A stretch of 64,000 nucleotides of DNA from Temnopleurus reevesii (taxonomy: Eukaryota > Echinodermata > Echinoidea > Temnopleuroida > Temnopleuridae): the NCBI GenBank assembly GCA_036244855.1, contig BQKZ01000077.1, positions 50,408 through 114,407 of the forward strand, given 5' to 3'. Below the pieces are notes generated by a model that worked only from the letters and a program-made list of their open reading frames with translations, had not been told where the DNA came from and did not search any database. Below, in pieces: positions 34,895 through 49,800 of the stretch (positions are counted from its first letter, which is position 1; each line of letters begins with the position of its first letter). Both the position numbers and the translations under genes were made by a program.

Positions 34895-37800
34895 GTGTGT
34901 AGCATTTATTTAATTGAGGTGTTTATTTTTGTCATCAGTTGAGTTGCTTATTTATGTATTCAATTCAATTCAATTCAATTCAAAATAACATTCATTTTAT
35001 TCCTTCAACATAAAAGATAAATCAGTGTTGTACAGTGTCAATTTACAATTGTAATAAAATTATAGGGTAATTAGAACATGAATCATTAAGATACATAAAC
35101 GAAATTGAAGGAAAAGGGCGCAGATCCAGAAGCAGAGCTTGTGTTGGATGCACTGACAAATGCAACAACAAAGATAATACAATACATATACAATACAATT
35201 GAGTTGTTTATTTTTGTATTAAGTTGAGTTTTTTTTATTCATGTATTCAATTGAGTTGTTTATTCATGTATTTAAATTCCGTTGTTTATTCATGTGTTCA
35301 AGTGATTTGTTTATGTATACATTTCATAACAAGCATATTCATTCGTAGAGGTGTACATAATAAACATGTAAAAACACCCAGCACTGATAACGATGGAAAA
35401 CTCTGTATATTCTCATTCACCATGAAACCGAGAATCCATATAACTAAGGTATTTTTGCATGCCTAGATGATTATTGATATTCATATTTGAAAGCCTTTTA
35501 AAGACTTTCAAAGCGTACTAAATTAGAAGCGTACTAACACAATAACATGCTCAAATGTACTTTTTTCCTTGTTTAAAGCGAGTAAAACTTATATCCGTTG
35601 TAGATTTAATCGCACGATACACATATTTGTTTTTCTTTGTAAATTATCATTTATTCCGAAACATGGAATATGCGAACATCGTACAGAGCATAATTTACAA
35701 GTATACAGATACATTAAACAATATACAATTTGAAACATTACATGAATACTTTATAAATCAGATATGTAATAGAAAGTCGGCTACCGACTTGTATAGAAAA
35801 AAAGTAAATAGAAACAACAATAAATCAAACATACAAAAGATATGCATTTTTTAAACAGCGATAATGAAACACCACCGCGATTTCAAAAATTTAATTGCAT
35901 TGACAATCAAAATGAATTACCGTATGGTGCAGCATGCATAAAAACGGGTTTCTTGAAAAGATGTGTTAGCATGGAGATGTGTCTACTCAAACTGTAGATA
36001 TGAATGTATAATTAATAAAACAAACAATGCATCAACATTTTCTCGTAAAAAAAACGACTGTATCCAGAAATGACTTTAGGGGGCGGAAGGAGGATACCGT
36101 TGACGTGAAAAATGATATAAAACCAAATAAGTGATGTAGAAGGGCAAAAAGAGGCTGTCACTGGTTTGACAAAAAGCAAAGCAAAAAGAAAAAAGTCCTC
36201 ACGTCTAGAAAAAATAATGAAGGACGGAAGGGTGGCCGAAAGTGTAGCAAACAAACAACCCTAAAATCTTAATTTGTGTCCAAGGTTTAAGGAGGGGGGG
36301 GGGGGGGAATAGAAAGGGCAGCTGGTGGTGTGTCCGTCAAACTAAACAAGAGAGTTTTTTGATCAATTGCTTTTTGCAAAAGCAATTGATCAGGGAAAAG
36401 TGAGACCCCTCCCTTTGTGCACCACCAATAGATGCTCCCCCCGTGTCCCATTATGTTACCAGAATTCACTTTCCCCATTTTCCACATAATTATGTACGAC
36501 CTGTCTTTGTTAAATGTGAACTTACTCCAATACACACACAATCACTTCGCGACCACTGTAACTATAAACTCTTTCTCATAACGCGATTCACAGTAATCAT
36601 TAGCTTCTCATAATACGCTGTAAAAATTGACGTTAAAACACCATGGGGGGGTGTTGCTCAAAAGTTGCAATTGATCGCAAGTTGCAGTTGATCGGAACGT
36701 GCCAATCAAAATCATTGTTTCATGCGCGTATTGTTAAATGCGCATACCGTGCGCGAATGAAAATGCGCGTTACAATTTGCAAAGTTACAGTTGATTTGCA
36801 GTTGATTTTGAGCAACACCCCGCAAGAGAAAGAGAAGAGGAGAGAGAATTTACATGTCACGTGTTTATTGCAGTGGAACTGAACCCATTACAACCCCCTC
36901 CATTGAAAAATAAGAAAAGGGTCACAACTTTCGTTAAAAACTCGCGCTTTATATGGGGGCGCCGTGGTTTAGTGGTTCTGATTCTCGTCTTTCAACCATA
37001 GGGTCGTAGGTTCGAAACTCACCCATGGCGTTAATTCCCTTCAGCAATAAATTCATCCACATTGTGCTGCACTCAGCCCAGGTGGGGGAATGGGTACCTG
37101 TTAGGAATATTATTCCTTGAAATGCCATGTACGCTAGTGTACGCCGGGCTAAATCCAGGGTAATAATAATGCAATGTGCCTTGACTACTCCGCAGAGTGG
37201 ATACTTGTGCTATAAAAATTGCATTTATTACTATTTATATGCGCTGTGACCTCTATTGCCGCTGGATTTGCCCATGGATCTCGTTTTCTCTAGTTGTCTT
37301 TGTTAGATGTGAACTTACTTTGATGTATAGTCGTGGTCACTTCGTGAGCACATGACTAGAAAATAATTGTCCCTTAAACAAGATTCACCGTAATCATTAG
37401 TTTCTCATATACGCTGTAAAATTTGATGTTCAAGAGAGAAAGAGGGGTAGGGATTTTATTGAAGTGGAACTGAACCCATTACATACAACCCCATCCACTG
37501 AAAAAGATAGAAAGTGTCGTTACTTCCGGTAAAAAAACGATTAGGAACAAAATGGCTCTTATATCTCGGGCTTTAAACTTGATTCGCCTATATGGAACTC
37601 GTTTTTCTCCATATCACTTGTCTTTGTTAGATGTGAACTTACTCCGATGTACTCGTGGTCACTTCGTGAGCCCATGACCAGAAAATATGTCCCTTAACAC
37701 GATTCACAGTAATTATTAATGTCAAAACTTGATTGTTCTTGAAGTAAGGTGATTGCAATGGAACTGAACTCTTAACAAGCCCCCTCCCCTCCATTAAAAC

Positions 37801-40800
37801 CAAATAGATGAAAAACAAAAGGTCGTAATTTTTGCTAAAACAAGATCATGATTATGTGTTTCACAATTCTGATTATTCTGAGTGAAATATTTATTTGTCA
37901 CTGTAAATGAATGGGATTTATCTTTGATGACAATAAATTATGTACTCGATTTAAGCAGTTTAAGGGGGATAACCCGATTTCAGAGTGAAGTATATTTCAT
38001 ATAGTTCACTCCGAAAAGAGCGGACTTTATAGAATTAGATGAGATAAGACACCAAAATGTCACAAACTAGCCTCTTCATTTAGAACTACCCAACTACATT
38101 TTGGGAATAATATTTGAAGAAAAAAAACCATATATTTTTATATTCATTATTATTACATTGATAGGGTAGAAATTGGCAATGAACATATATTACCAAGTAA
38201 TTGAATATCATATCGCACACTTAACGAGGATCGGATGAGCTTGAAGGCCCGTGTTAATATTGATTCGGAGAAAGTTCTGGGTGCAGTCATTGTGGATTAT
38301 GCCTGTTAATATCACATCAATCTACAGGTTGATCTAGACCGCTTCACGGTTCGCGGTAACACACCTTTTTGATGGATTGAATAGAACATTTATTTCCTTT
38401 TGCAAAATACGTAATAAACATACGAAAATACAAGATAACAATTAAAGGAGGCGAAGACCCTTGTGCCCCGGTCACATAGGGCCCCGAAAGCAACACGATT
38501 CACCCCGACTCTTTGTTCTGAGGCAGTTAACTGTGAATTAACAAAGAGTCGGGGTGAATCGTGTTGCTTCCGGGGTCCTATGTGACCGGGGCTTAAAAGC
38601 AAAGCTTGTGTCGGGGTCGCCTTAACAAGGAGCAAACAAGAGACAATATATATTTTTTTTTATAAACAAAACGAATAGACGGATACATGTATTTGAAAAT
38701 AATAAATTAAGTGATACAATAAGATGTGAGAGAGAAGAAGGGAGTGGTGTTCAACTGAAAGACAAAATATCACCTAAATATAAAAATGGTATACATGCAC
38801 ATTTATTTATCTATTTATTAGATGTCTATTATTCACATAGAGCGTAGATCATACGGCCGCCTTTTCCCCGCCCCATCTCCCGACCCCAGTCCTATCCTAC
38901 CTTTCCCCCTTTCTTCTTCTCTTCTTTATTAAGGTAATTTTATGATTTACGAATATGTTTAGTTAAATATTTATTTCTAGGGACCAGCGTCTCACAAGCG
39001 CTGCTTCCTGCTGGTTCCAATTTCAGTTTTTGCTTTACTTATTCTCTTTCGATGACATATCCGTACTTCTAAGTTTATGAATCTTTTCGTATTGGATGTA
39101 TATATCGATGAATACTATTGTGTGAATGAAAAATGAAATAAAACGAATCTTGAATCTTTAATCTTGAACCTTAAAGTGTATTTTGAAGCGGTTCGGGTCA
39201 ACATTTTGGTGCTTTTATGAAACCAACCAGTCTTTAGCCTTGCTGATCAGCTCCGACAGATAGCAATCTCATCAATGACAATTTGATTATTGTCGATGCA
39301 AACAAAATTAATATCAAATTTGACCGCGACACACTCAGAAAAAACGGTTCACAAAGTGTGAATTTGTTCGCGGAAAGGTGCAATATGCGCCAAAAAAATC
39401 GAAAATGTGCAGGTGCATACTTTTGACGTACACGTTCAGCAAAAGGTTGTGCCAGGTATAATGAAGTATTTCAAAACCCTTTTATAGTGGTAAAAAAGGT
39501 AATTTCTAATTGTTCACATTTAGCACGTATGCTCTAGCCAAAATTATGAACAGTGTAAATAATCACAAATGAATGACCCGCGCCTTTAAAACATAGATCC
39601 TTACTCTCATGACAAAAACAAACAAGACAAATCAAAATACATTCAAATTGGCATTTTAAACGTGTTGCTTGTCAGTCGGTTGGGTATGATAGCACAGTCA
39701 CATCAACAGACTGATCACACCCTGCTCTCAAACCAAATCAACAAAATTCCAATTATTACCGTCTTCTTCCATGTGAAATTTCTTGTTTGAAGGTTTTTTG
39801 TTTTTCTTAATCTCAATTGTGCAAATTCATTGATTCAACAAAACATTAATTTATAATCAAGAGTTCGAATTTGAGAGAATTTCGTTTGGCAACAGGCTGG
39901 GATCGGCCTCTAGGTGTGACTGCTGCATTACTTCCTCTCTATATATGACGGGAAAGGGTGTATTGAATCCAAATGAACGCCTCTAAATCAGAAAACCTTA
40001 AGCAATATTGACAGAACAGAGCGACGTTAAGAGGAGCCACACAGTTGCGTTTATAGACTATACGTAAGCCCATAGTGTTAATAGATGCTAATTCCTTGCG
40101 TAGCACAAAGTTGTTCTTGGCAACCTAAAAGCTTGCCCGAGGCTTGCCCGACATAGGAACAGGTAATGTATGCAAACGGGATAATCGTTCAATAGACCGG
40201 TTTACTAATTAACAGACTCAAATTTATTCACGTTTCTTCTCAACGAACAAATGTACGATAGGCGGGTTTACTAATAGTGAATTTTATGAATACTAAACAT
40301 ATTATTTTAATGCGTTAATCAGCTGTATACCTGGTATACAAGGGACAAATTAGTTTCCAAATCGTAGAAAATCCTGAATCTGCTCTGACTTCCGACTTGA
40401 AGTTTGACTCTGAGGAAATTCAGCGTTCCTTCAGGCGAGAAATCTTACATTAATATGCAATTTCTTTCGATTCTTTTCTCTAAACTGAGTAGTCAGAATC
40501 TCAATAAAATATCTTCTTCTTCTGAAATATTTAGTTACACTAACACGGTATAAACTATTTCCGTAAAATAAAGTGGGTCATAGATATTAGAACCGCGCGC
40601 CGTGCATTGAACTGCACAGATACAACAATCACAAGCTAGAACCGATTTGAATAGCCTTACAAAGGATCATTGAATTGACTTTTAACTTAATTTTCGGAAA
40701 TAGTTTATATGGTGTTCACTTTATTTAAAAAATCGGATCGTAAGCCAGCCGAAATGTTTGCGATGGGCTTCTGGCTTGCGTTATCCATAAAAGCAAATAT

Positions 40801-43800
40801 GTGACCGGGCTTTTATATACAACTATCGACATAATATGCGGAGGCGGGTAGCTAGATGGTCAAAATTGGAGCCGGGGCGGAAAAAAGGTTCGTTCGACCT
40901 TCATATTCATCAATATGACTCTCTGACATTTCGAGACCAGAGAATTTCACGGTTGCAAAATGGCTGGTGACGTTTTACAGATGTAGACGTATTCGTGTCA
41001 TGTATTCAGAAACTGACGTTTGATCTTCAAATGCAATGCGATGGGATGAGAATAAATGGCAGTTGTAAAGTAATGTTATACAAGTAACATGCAATATGTA
41101 TATTCGTTCACAATGCAAATGTATTTGTATTTTATTTCCCAATCTCAAAAATGATGAAAACACATTTTTCTAATAAACGGTGGTAAATATTATATTAGAC
41201 TATTTCATGCGTATAAATTATGACAACTAGCATTTTAAAATATATGTTATTTTTTCATAGAATTGGGTCGAACGCAAATTCAATGCTCCTTTGTAATGAT
41301 ATTCATATCGGAACCGGCTTGTGATTATTGAGTCCGCACAGTTCAAGTACACGGCGTAAAGCCCCGGTCACATAGGACCCCGGAAGCCACACGCTTCTCC
41401 CCGACTCTTTGTTAATTCAGTTAACAAAACAACGAGTCGGGGTGAATCGTGTTGCTTCCGGGGTCCTATGTGACCGGGGCCTAAGGATCTTTTTTCTCAT
41501 GACCCAGTTTATTTTACTGAAATAGTTAATATCGTGTTTGTTGCTCTTCCCTAGGGTCCAGGAACATAAGATTTAGATTGTGATATGCATTTATATACAC
41601 ACATTCTGCATGAGAAAACCAAGTGTTAAATTCGCCTGGTATCAGATCAGCCATAATTATGAAAATAACTCTCTGACATTTTGAGACCAGAAAGTTTCAC
41701 AGCTGCAAAATGGCTGGTGACCTTTTAGATGTAGAGTAGGGATATTGTATTCGTGTCATAATATGCAAAATGGAACAAGATTAATGACGAGTATATAAAG
41801 TTGTAAAGCTATGTATAATATGTATTAAATTCATTTTCACTCTCATCTTTTTCTCTCCCACCATCATCCTCATCTACATCCTTTTCCTCTTCATCCTCAC
41901 CTCCATCTCTTTAAGATTGGCAAAAATCGTCGTATTAATTCTGCGCATCGAAATATCATACTGATCAATCATATTAGTTTTTCTCAGGGTTGTCTTATTT
42001 TTTTCAAGCAATTTGCTTACAAAATAATCCTTCTTCTATGATTTACATGTTATACAGTGTATGTTGACAAATTGTCATCACAGTTTAACGTATTTGATTT
42101 TATAATTATGTTCATTTTTGTGATCTTTTGTCAAAATGATATTCTTGAATCATGTTATTTTTGCTGTACTTCGAAATTATGTTGTATGCAGAAGAAAAAA
42201 ATAAACTAAATTAAAACTAAACTAAATATACCATATACACGCTATTATACTGAATTACGTAATTTTGATTAAAAAAGCTGGCTTTGATATATATATACAT
42301 TCTGCACCGTAAAAAGTGTGTTAAATCAAACCGGTCCTAGAGAACAGTATATATTTTTTAATATGACGCTTTGACATTTTGAAGCTAGAAAATGTCACGG
42401 TTGCAAAATGGCTGGCGACGTTTTAGCGGTAGAGTAGGGATTGTATTCGTGTCATGATATTCAAAATGGAACAAGATTCATGACGAATTCATAAAGCTAT
42501 TCAGGTATTCATGTATGTATGGTATCACAAAAAAATGGATTTTGATTAAAAATACTGGATTTGAAATACATACTATACAGCAAAACAAAAGGTTCTACTT
42601 ACAAACGTAAACAGTAATTTTTCATAAATCATAGCAAACCACATTCTCGATAAGTACGACCCATATAAACACGATTAAAATAGCACATCTTGTGCAACTG
42701 GCTCGAAATCCACGAGTAATCTCAATACTTCCGGGTATAATTATTTCTTTCCTTACACATGGGTCCCATGTGACAAAATCGTTAATTATAAAATGAATTA
42801 TTGGAGAACAGAATCTCCAATATTAACGAATGTTTCACCTTCTTTGTTATTGATATGTGCACGGCGTTGATTTATTCGATGGTGATGATGTTATATTAGG
42901 ATGGTGACGGAAAGGTGGGAAGCGGTATTAAATTTTAGATTTGAGCGTCAGATAAAAGAAATAAATCAGTTTTTACCTCGAGGAACCAGTTAACAGTATA
43001 TACGTGAATTACGCGCTGTACTGTCATGAAAATGCTTCTATATTTATTTTCTATTTAAAATAAAATTGCGTTATTTCATTCCAAAACAATACTATCGAAA
43101 AATATGTAAGCTATCTTAATTTCATTCATTTATCGTCATTATCCCTCCCCTCCAATTGTTTCACGATCATGATGTGGAGGAATGCAACACGCCCGACACT
43201 TTATTTTGTTACTTTGACTATACCACGCGATAAAAGACATACAAACACTTTTATCAAACATTTTGGAACAACTTTACTACATCAACACGAATATCAGATC
43301 GTTAAGAAAAAATGGAAAACATGATATCAGAATTTTGTATGTAACATTGAACGTTGAACGTTCCAACATATCCACACACGAATTAATGTATTCAGTAGGA
43401 TGCTATGTCATGTACGTTTAAAACCAACCCTTGTATAAACATGTATGGAATTGAAATATCACATGTACGCTTAAAACTGACATGTATGCCCAACATGTAA
43501 AATAAAATGCACTCCCCGAGGATTAGAAATTCTTATGGGGAAACGTTTGATTAACACTAATGAGCAGGCAGTATCTAACAATCGTTTAGGAGTCGAATTA
43601 CGAGGGTTTTTTTTGTGGGGGGCGGGCGGGGTGGGGTTCCTCATTACGGTATTGTACATGCCTAAGACCCATGGGAGTGCATGGACCCCTACTTTGTATG
43701 GTACTGGAATAAATAATTAATATACTGCAGAAGCAGCCAATTTTGTGTTAAATAATTTGTAAAATGACCCAAATTTCCAAACCCGACTCGGTGTATTACA

Positions 43801-46800
43801 AAGAGTTCGCCTCATGCATAATGGATGTTTTATGAATGCACAGCACACTAGACGTTCAACCCAATAGAGCCATTGTCCAATAGATTGATTACTGAACATA
43901 ATACCGTATTTTTTTTATCAGAGTGCATATACTGTACTTATGTACACCCCGGACATAGCGACATTTTGAAATTGCACTTCTTTGATTCTACGCTTCTTTA
44001 TTGATTTGTTTTTAAATCAGTTGTTTGTGTATTCATTCATTACAATGAGCATTAATTCTGCACGATGTAACCCAATCGCCAGGATTTTTTGGGGGGCAAA
44101 ATTAGGGACCACGTCCAATCGAAAGCAGATGCAGATTCTTTGTGTATTTATACTGGTACACGAGGGTATAATAGCCCACACAATCCGATCAGCGGTAATT
44201 TTAGAGATTTTATTAACGGTGAACATGACATGTGAATACTGATCCAAATCATATATAATACTAAAATCCAGCGTGGAATTTAATATATTTGATTAAAAAT
44301 AGTNCTAAACTAAATATACCATATACACGCTATTATACTGAATTACGTAATTTTGATTAAAAAAGCTGGCTTTGATATATATATACATTCTGCACCGTAA
44401 AAAGTGTGTTAAATCAAACCGGTCCTAGAGAACAGTATATATTTTTTAATATGACGCTTTGACATTTTGAAGCTAGAAAATGTCACGGTTGCAAAATGGC
44501 TGGCGACGTTTTAGCGGTAGAGTAGGGATTGTATTCGTGTCATGATATTCAAAATGGAACAAGATTCATGACGAATTCATAAAGCTATTCAGGTATTCAT
44601 GTATGTATGGTATCACAAAAAAATGGATTTTGATTAAAAATACTGGATTTGAAATACATACTATACAGCAAAACAAAAGGTTCTACTTACAAACGTAAAC
44701 AGTAATTTTTCATAAATCATAGCAAACCACATTCTCGATAAGTACGACCCATATAAACACGATTAAAATAGCACATCTTGTGCAACTGGCTCGAAATCCA
44801 CGAGTAATCTCAATACTTCCGGGTATAATTATTTCTTTCCTTACACATGGGTCCCATGTGACAAAATCGTTAATTATAAAATGAATTATTGGAGAACAGA
44901 ATCTCCAATATTAACGAATGTTTCACCTTCTTTGTTATTGATATGTGCACGGCGTTGATTTATTCGATGGTGATGATGTTATATTAGGATGGTGACGGAA
45001 AGGTGGGAAGCGGTATTAAATTTTAGATTTGAGCGTCAGATAAAAGAAATAAATCAGTTTTTACCTCGAGGAACCAGTTAACAGTATATACGTGAATTAC
45101 GCGCTGTACTGTCATGAAAATGCTTCTATATTTATTTTCTATTTAAAATAAAATTGCGTTATTTCATTCCAAAACAATACTATCGAAAAATATGTAAGCT
45201 ATCTTAATTTCATTCATTTATCGTCATTATCCCTCCCCTCCAATTGTTTCACGATCATGATGTGGAGGAATGCAACACGCCCGACACTTTATTTTGTTAC
45301 TTTGACTATACCACGCGATAAAAGACATACAAACACTTTTATCAAACATTTTGGAACAACTTTACTACATCAACACGAATATCAGATCGTTAAGAAAAAA
45401 TGGAAAACATGATATCAGAATTTTGTATGTAACATTGAACGTTGAACGTTCCAACATATCCACACACGAATTAATGTATTCAGTAGGATGCTATGTCATG
45501 TACGTTTAAAACCAACCCTTGTATAAACATGTATGGAATTGAAATATCACATGTACGCTTAAAACTGACATGTATGCCCAACATGTAAAATAAAATGCAC
45601 TCCCCGAGGATTAGAAATTCTTATGGGGAAACGTTTGATTAACACTAATGAGCAGGCAGTATCTAACAATCGTTTAGGAGTCGAATTACGAGGGTTTTTT
45701 TTGTGGGGGGCGGGCGGGGTGGGGTTCCTCATTACGGTATTGTACATGCCTAAGACCCATGGGAGTGCATGGACCCCTACTTTGTATGGTACTGGAATAA
45801 ATAATTAATATACTGCAGAAGCAGCCAATTTTGTGTTAAATAATTTGTAAAATGACCCAAATTTCCAAACCCGACTCGGTGTATTACAAAGAGTTCGCCT
45901 CATGCATAATGGATGTTTTATGAATGCACAGCACACTAGACGTTCAACCCAATAGAGCCATTGTCCAATAGATTGATTACTGAACATAATACCGTATTTT
46001 TTTTATCAGAGTGCATATACTGTACTTATGTACACCCCGGACATTGCGACATTTTGAAATTGCACTTCTTTGATTCTACGCTTCTTTATTGATTTGTTTT
46101 TAAATCAGTTGTTTGTGTATTCATTCATTACAATGAGCATTAATTCTGCACGATGTAACCCAATCGCCAGGATTTTTTGGGGGGCAAAATTAGGGACCAC
46201 GTCCAATCGAAAGCAGATGCAGATTCTTTGTGTATTTATACTGGTGATACACGAGGGTATAATAGCCCACACAATCCGATCAGCGGTAATTTTAGAGATT
46301 TTATTAACGGTGAACATGACATGTGAATACTGATCCAAATCATATATAATACTAAAATCCAGCGTGGAATTTAATATATTTGATTAAAAATAGTGCGGTA
46401 TATTAAATCCCGAAACCGCATATTTAACTAACAATGGATAACTCGCACATGGGCATTGAAAATTTTCTTCGTCATATTTGTTGAAATGTGTTGTTTTCTA
46501 TTAAACGTTGACTCGCACCTTTTTGTTTATAGCCAGCGTCTGCCTAGTGTTGATGACGCTGCGTCAACGCGAATCTATGGAGGAACGTCTTTTACTTCAC
46601 GCTTATTGTGTATATGCACGTCGAGCGCTGGACGAACGCCTTCAGCGTTGGTCAAGCATGTTTCCTCCCTATTTCTGCGATCACTCAGAGCCATGACCGT
46701 AGGGCAGATCATTGGTCATAAATGCAAATGTGTAAGTCATCCTTCAGAAGACCAATTGTCTGCATTTAAATCAATCTACGTGTTCTCGCCTAAACTCTAA

Positions 46801-49800
46801 TATATTATCGCATGATTTATCAATTTTTTTCAAATCGAATAAGCATTACAAAATTCATATTTTATAAAACAGGAGCCGTTGTTTTACCTTATTCATGACG
46901 TATATGTTTCCATAGGAGCGAAGTGTTTGATTGAAAAACATCTCGAAAATATTAACATTACGCGGGGCACAATAAATCTTTTATGAGAACCCCGAAGTGT
47001 TCTTAATACAATTTCAAGCACATTTTACTGTGCGAGGGGTAGACTATAACATCACGCTTTTATGCATGTGATTGAACAAAAATGTGTATACATGTAAATA
47101 TTACACTTGAAAATAGCATTTAACTGGTACATTGAAGTTTGTAGAATATCTAGCTACAGTTTAATAAAATCAAGTGATTGTATTTATCTTTGAGCCCTCC
47201 CCCTAAAAAAAGAGAAAGAAAACTACTACTATTTAGCACATTGACTACTAGAACCGGATAGTACCTACACAAAGTCTATGAGAATTACAGAATTCAGGAG
47301 TCGATGGGTGAAGATAAATGTATAGATTAAAGGAGAACTTCACCCAGACATTGATGTGAGCTCAGTGGATGAAGAAGAATACAATGGTCAATCTGTGAAA
47401 ATTTGAGCAAAATCCGACAATCCATTCAAAATTTATGAATTTTCAAAGTTTTGATTTACACCCCTCATGGGTTCCTCAAATTGGCAACGTACAGACACAA
47501 CATGGCTGCAACATGGAGAACTCTCCATTTACTTTGTACACAGAATTTCACATTTTCTTCTTTTTCTAGAAATGTAGACATAATTGTACTCTTCTCTTCA
47601 AGTATGATATGGGCATTTCGATTATGCATGCATTTCTGAATGAATTTTGTTGATTAATTGTCTATTTTTCTAGAAAAAGAAGAAAATGTTAAATTCTGTG
47701 TACAAAGTGAATGGAGAGTTCTCCATGTTGGTATCCATTTTGTTTCTGTACGTTGCCAATTTAAGGAGCCCATGAGGGGTTTAAATCAAAACTTTGAAAA
47801 TTCATAACTTTTGAATGGATTGTTGGATTTTGCTCAAATTTTCAGTTTGATCACTGAGAGTGCATCAATGTCTGGGTGAAGTGACCCCTTTAAGAATGTA
47901 TTCGGTAAAACATTTATTATATCAATATTCCAGTCCATCATTACTACTTGAAGCATGTATCACAAGCATTGAATCACAAGATATATAACATCCAATTTGT
48001 ATATAAAAATTAAAAAAAAATACCTTATGAAAAAAAGATAGAAAAGTTTTACAAAAATTCAACGTATACCATTTGTTTTATATCAAAATCGATATACATA
48101 AAAATTACGTATGAAGGCCTGTGTATTACGAATTTAGCTTATTTTTTCATAACTCAAACTAATGTAAAGAAAAGATAAGTCCTTGAATGGAAATATTTCT
48201 AACAGATGAATATTTCTGTAAATAGTCCGTTATACCACCTTCTTTTAAGACGTATTGTCTTTTTTTTTTCGTCATAGAAGTAAATGTTTATGTATACAAC
48301 TTTACTTAATTCGAGTAAATTTTATAAATATCCATATAAGCGAATAACCGTGGTAACTCTAAATCACAAACATGTCAATTTGAGTCTTTAAGATTTAATA
48401 AAAAAAACTATAAGAGACGGTTGCTAGGGACCAATCTGTTCGGATTCAATTCACATTTTATTAGTTTGAGCATACTGCAACATGTTTTAATTTGCACTCG
48501 AACATTACAATACTTGTGATGTATAAGCCATTTAATTACCATAATTATTCCAAATTTAGAAAGCAATTAGTTAATTGACACTCTGTTTATCTCGCATCTC
48601 TTTCGACATAATTAGTGAGATTAAAGATCTTGATGTTCTCGTTTTTCGCCCACACTGCTAAATCAATTTGGAAGGCATGCGTGTGACCAAGGCAATGTTT
48701 TTAAACTAGCTTGCATTCTAAAAACTCAAATGTTGAATTAAAATATAAGCGTTGGAGGTGTGACAACCATTTTAAAATGGTGAATTTGCATTTCAAACGT
48801 GTTGGAGCTAACCGTTGAAGTGTTGATCCAAAACATTCCGTTCCGGAATATGCATGTGGTCAACATTTTAATGTGAATACCACAGCAGATGAACAACAGT
48901 GAAAGTAAACACAACAATGGTAAAAAATAATTTTATCCATGCATTCACTTGCGATGAAAGCCTTGAATTGTAATAAAAATAAACCTCATGTATTTTCAGG
49001 AACTCTTGGCATCTCTGCATACATGCTCTTTTCCAGCCCTTGAAATGTCTGAATAAATCAAAATCTCCAGTAGATATTGAAGTATTCCCAAAGGAATGTT
49101 CCATCCTAACACCTTACCACAAAACGGTGACAAAAGCTCGAAATATACCAAACAGTGCGTGACTCGAATACGAGCGTGCGAATTGGAGAAATGTCATAAA
49201 TTATGACGTCATGCCGCTCTGTCTCGCAACCTACCTGTCAATTTTGAAGGGTTGGTCAACAGCATGACATTTTTTTATCTATACCTGCGGAGTCCGGTAA
49301 ATTACTTACGTCATACGCGAACATAGAGTATAGAAACTGGATTTGCGCAATAGCTAGTATTTTCTTTTCGATTTTTACCCCTTTTTTTGCGTAAAACTTC
49401 AGTGCGCAGACAAATCCTTTTCATGTCACGCATTCATTTTATTTTGTGGAAAAGATATGGAAACCATTCATGTCACAACCCCAAAACGCATAAATATTAT
49501 TTAGACTTTCCTTATGAGTCTAAAAGGAGATGGTTAATTTGTCTAATAATTTACAAAATGTAGATAATGCAATCTTTTCTTTTTTTTGGGGGGGGGGGGG
49601 TGCAGCGTTGAGATGTCACCAGGGGCCAATTGCACAAAATGGTCTTCGCGATCCTCTTCTTGCTAAGATGTCTCAACTTCTTGTGCCACCCTCTTAACAT
49701 AGACATATCAGAGTGTGTGTCTATGTTAAGAGGGTGGCACAAGAAGTTGAGACGTTGTAGCAAGAAGAGGATAGCTAAGACAATTTCGTGCAATTTGCCT

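Larger units (their letters stand above)
36480..37760. repeat. Three diverged direct repeats, one interrupted by a SINE
   Basis: Units near 36495-36640, 37290-37445 and 37605-37745 share tgtctttgttagatgtgaac, ttactccgatgta, cacttcg, acgattcacagtaat and taatacgctgtaaaa. A MITE (36645-36821) and the SINE (36955-37225) separate the first from the second. Confidence 0.7.

Noticed and set aside
36960..37030. A functional tRNA gene
   Set aside because: A and B boxes are present, but the head does not fold into a full tRNA with acceptor stem and is followed by a SINE body and tail.
42217..46394. Paired duplicate genes (identical short open frames in both copies)
   Set aside because: The frames are short, without homology, and the block is most likely one locus assembled twice.
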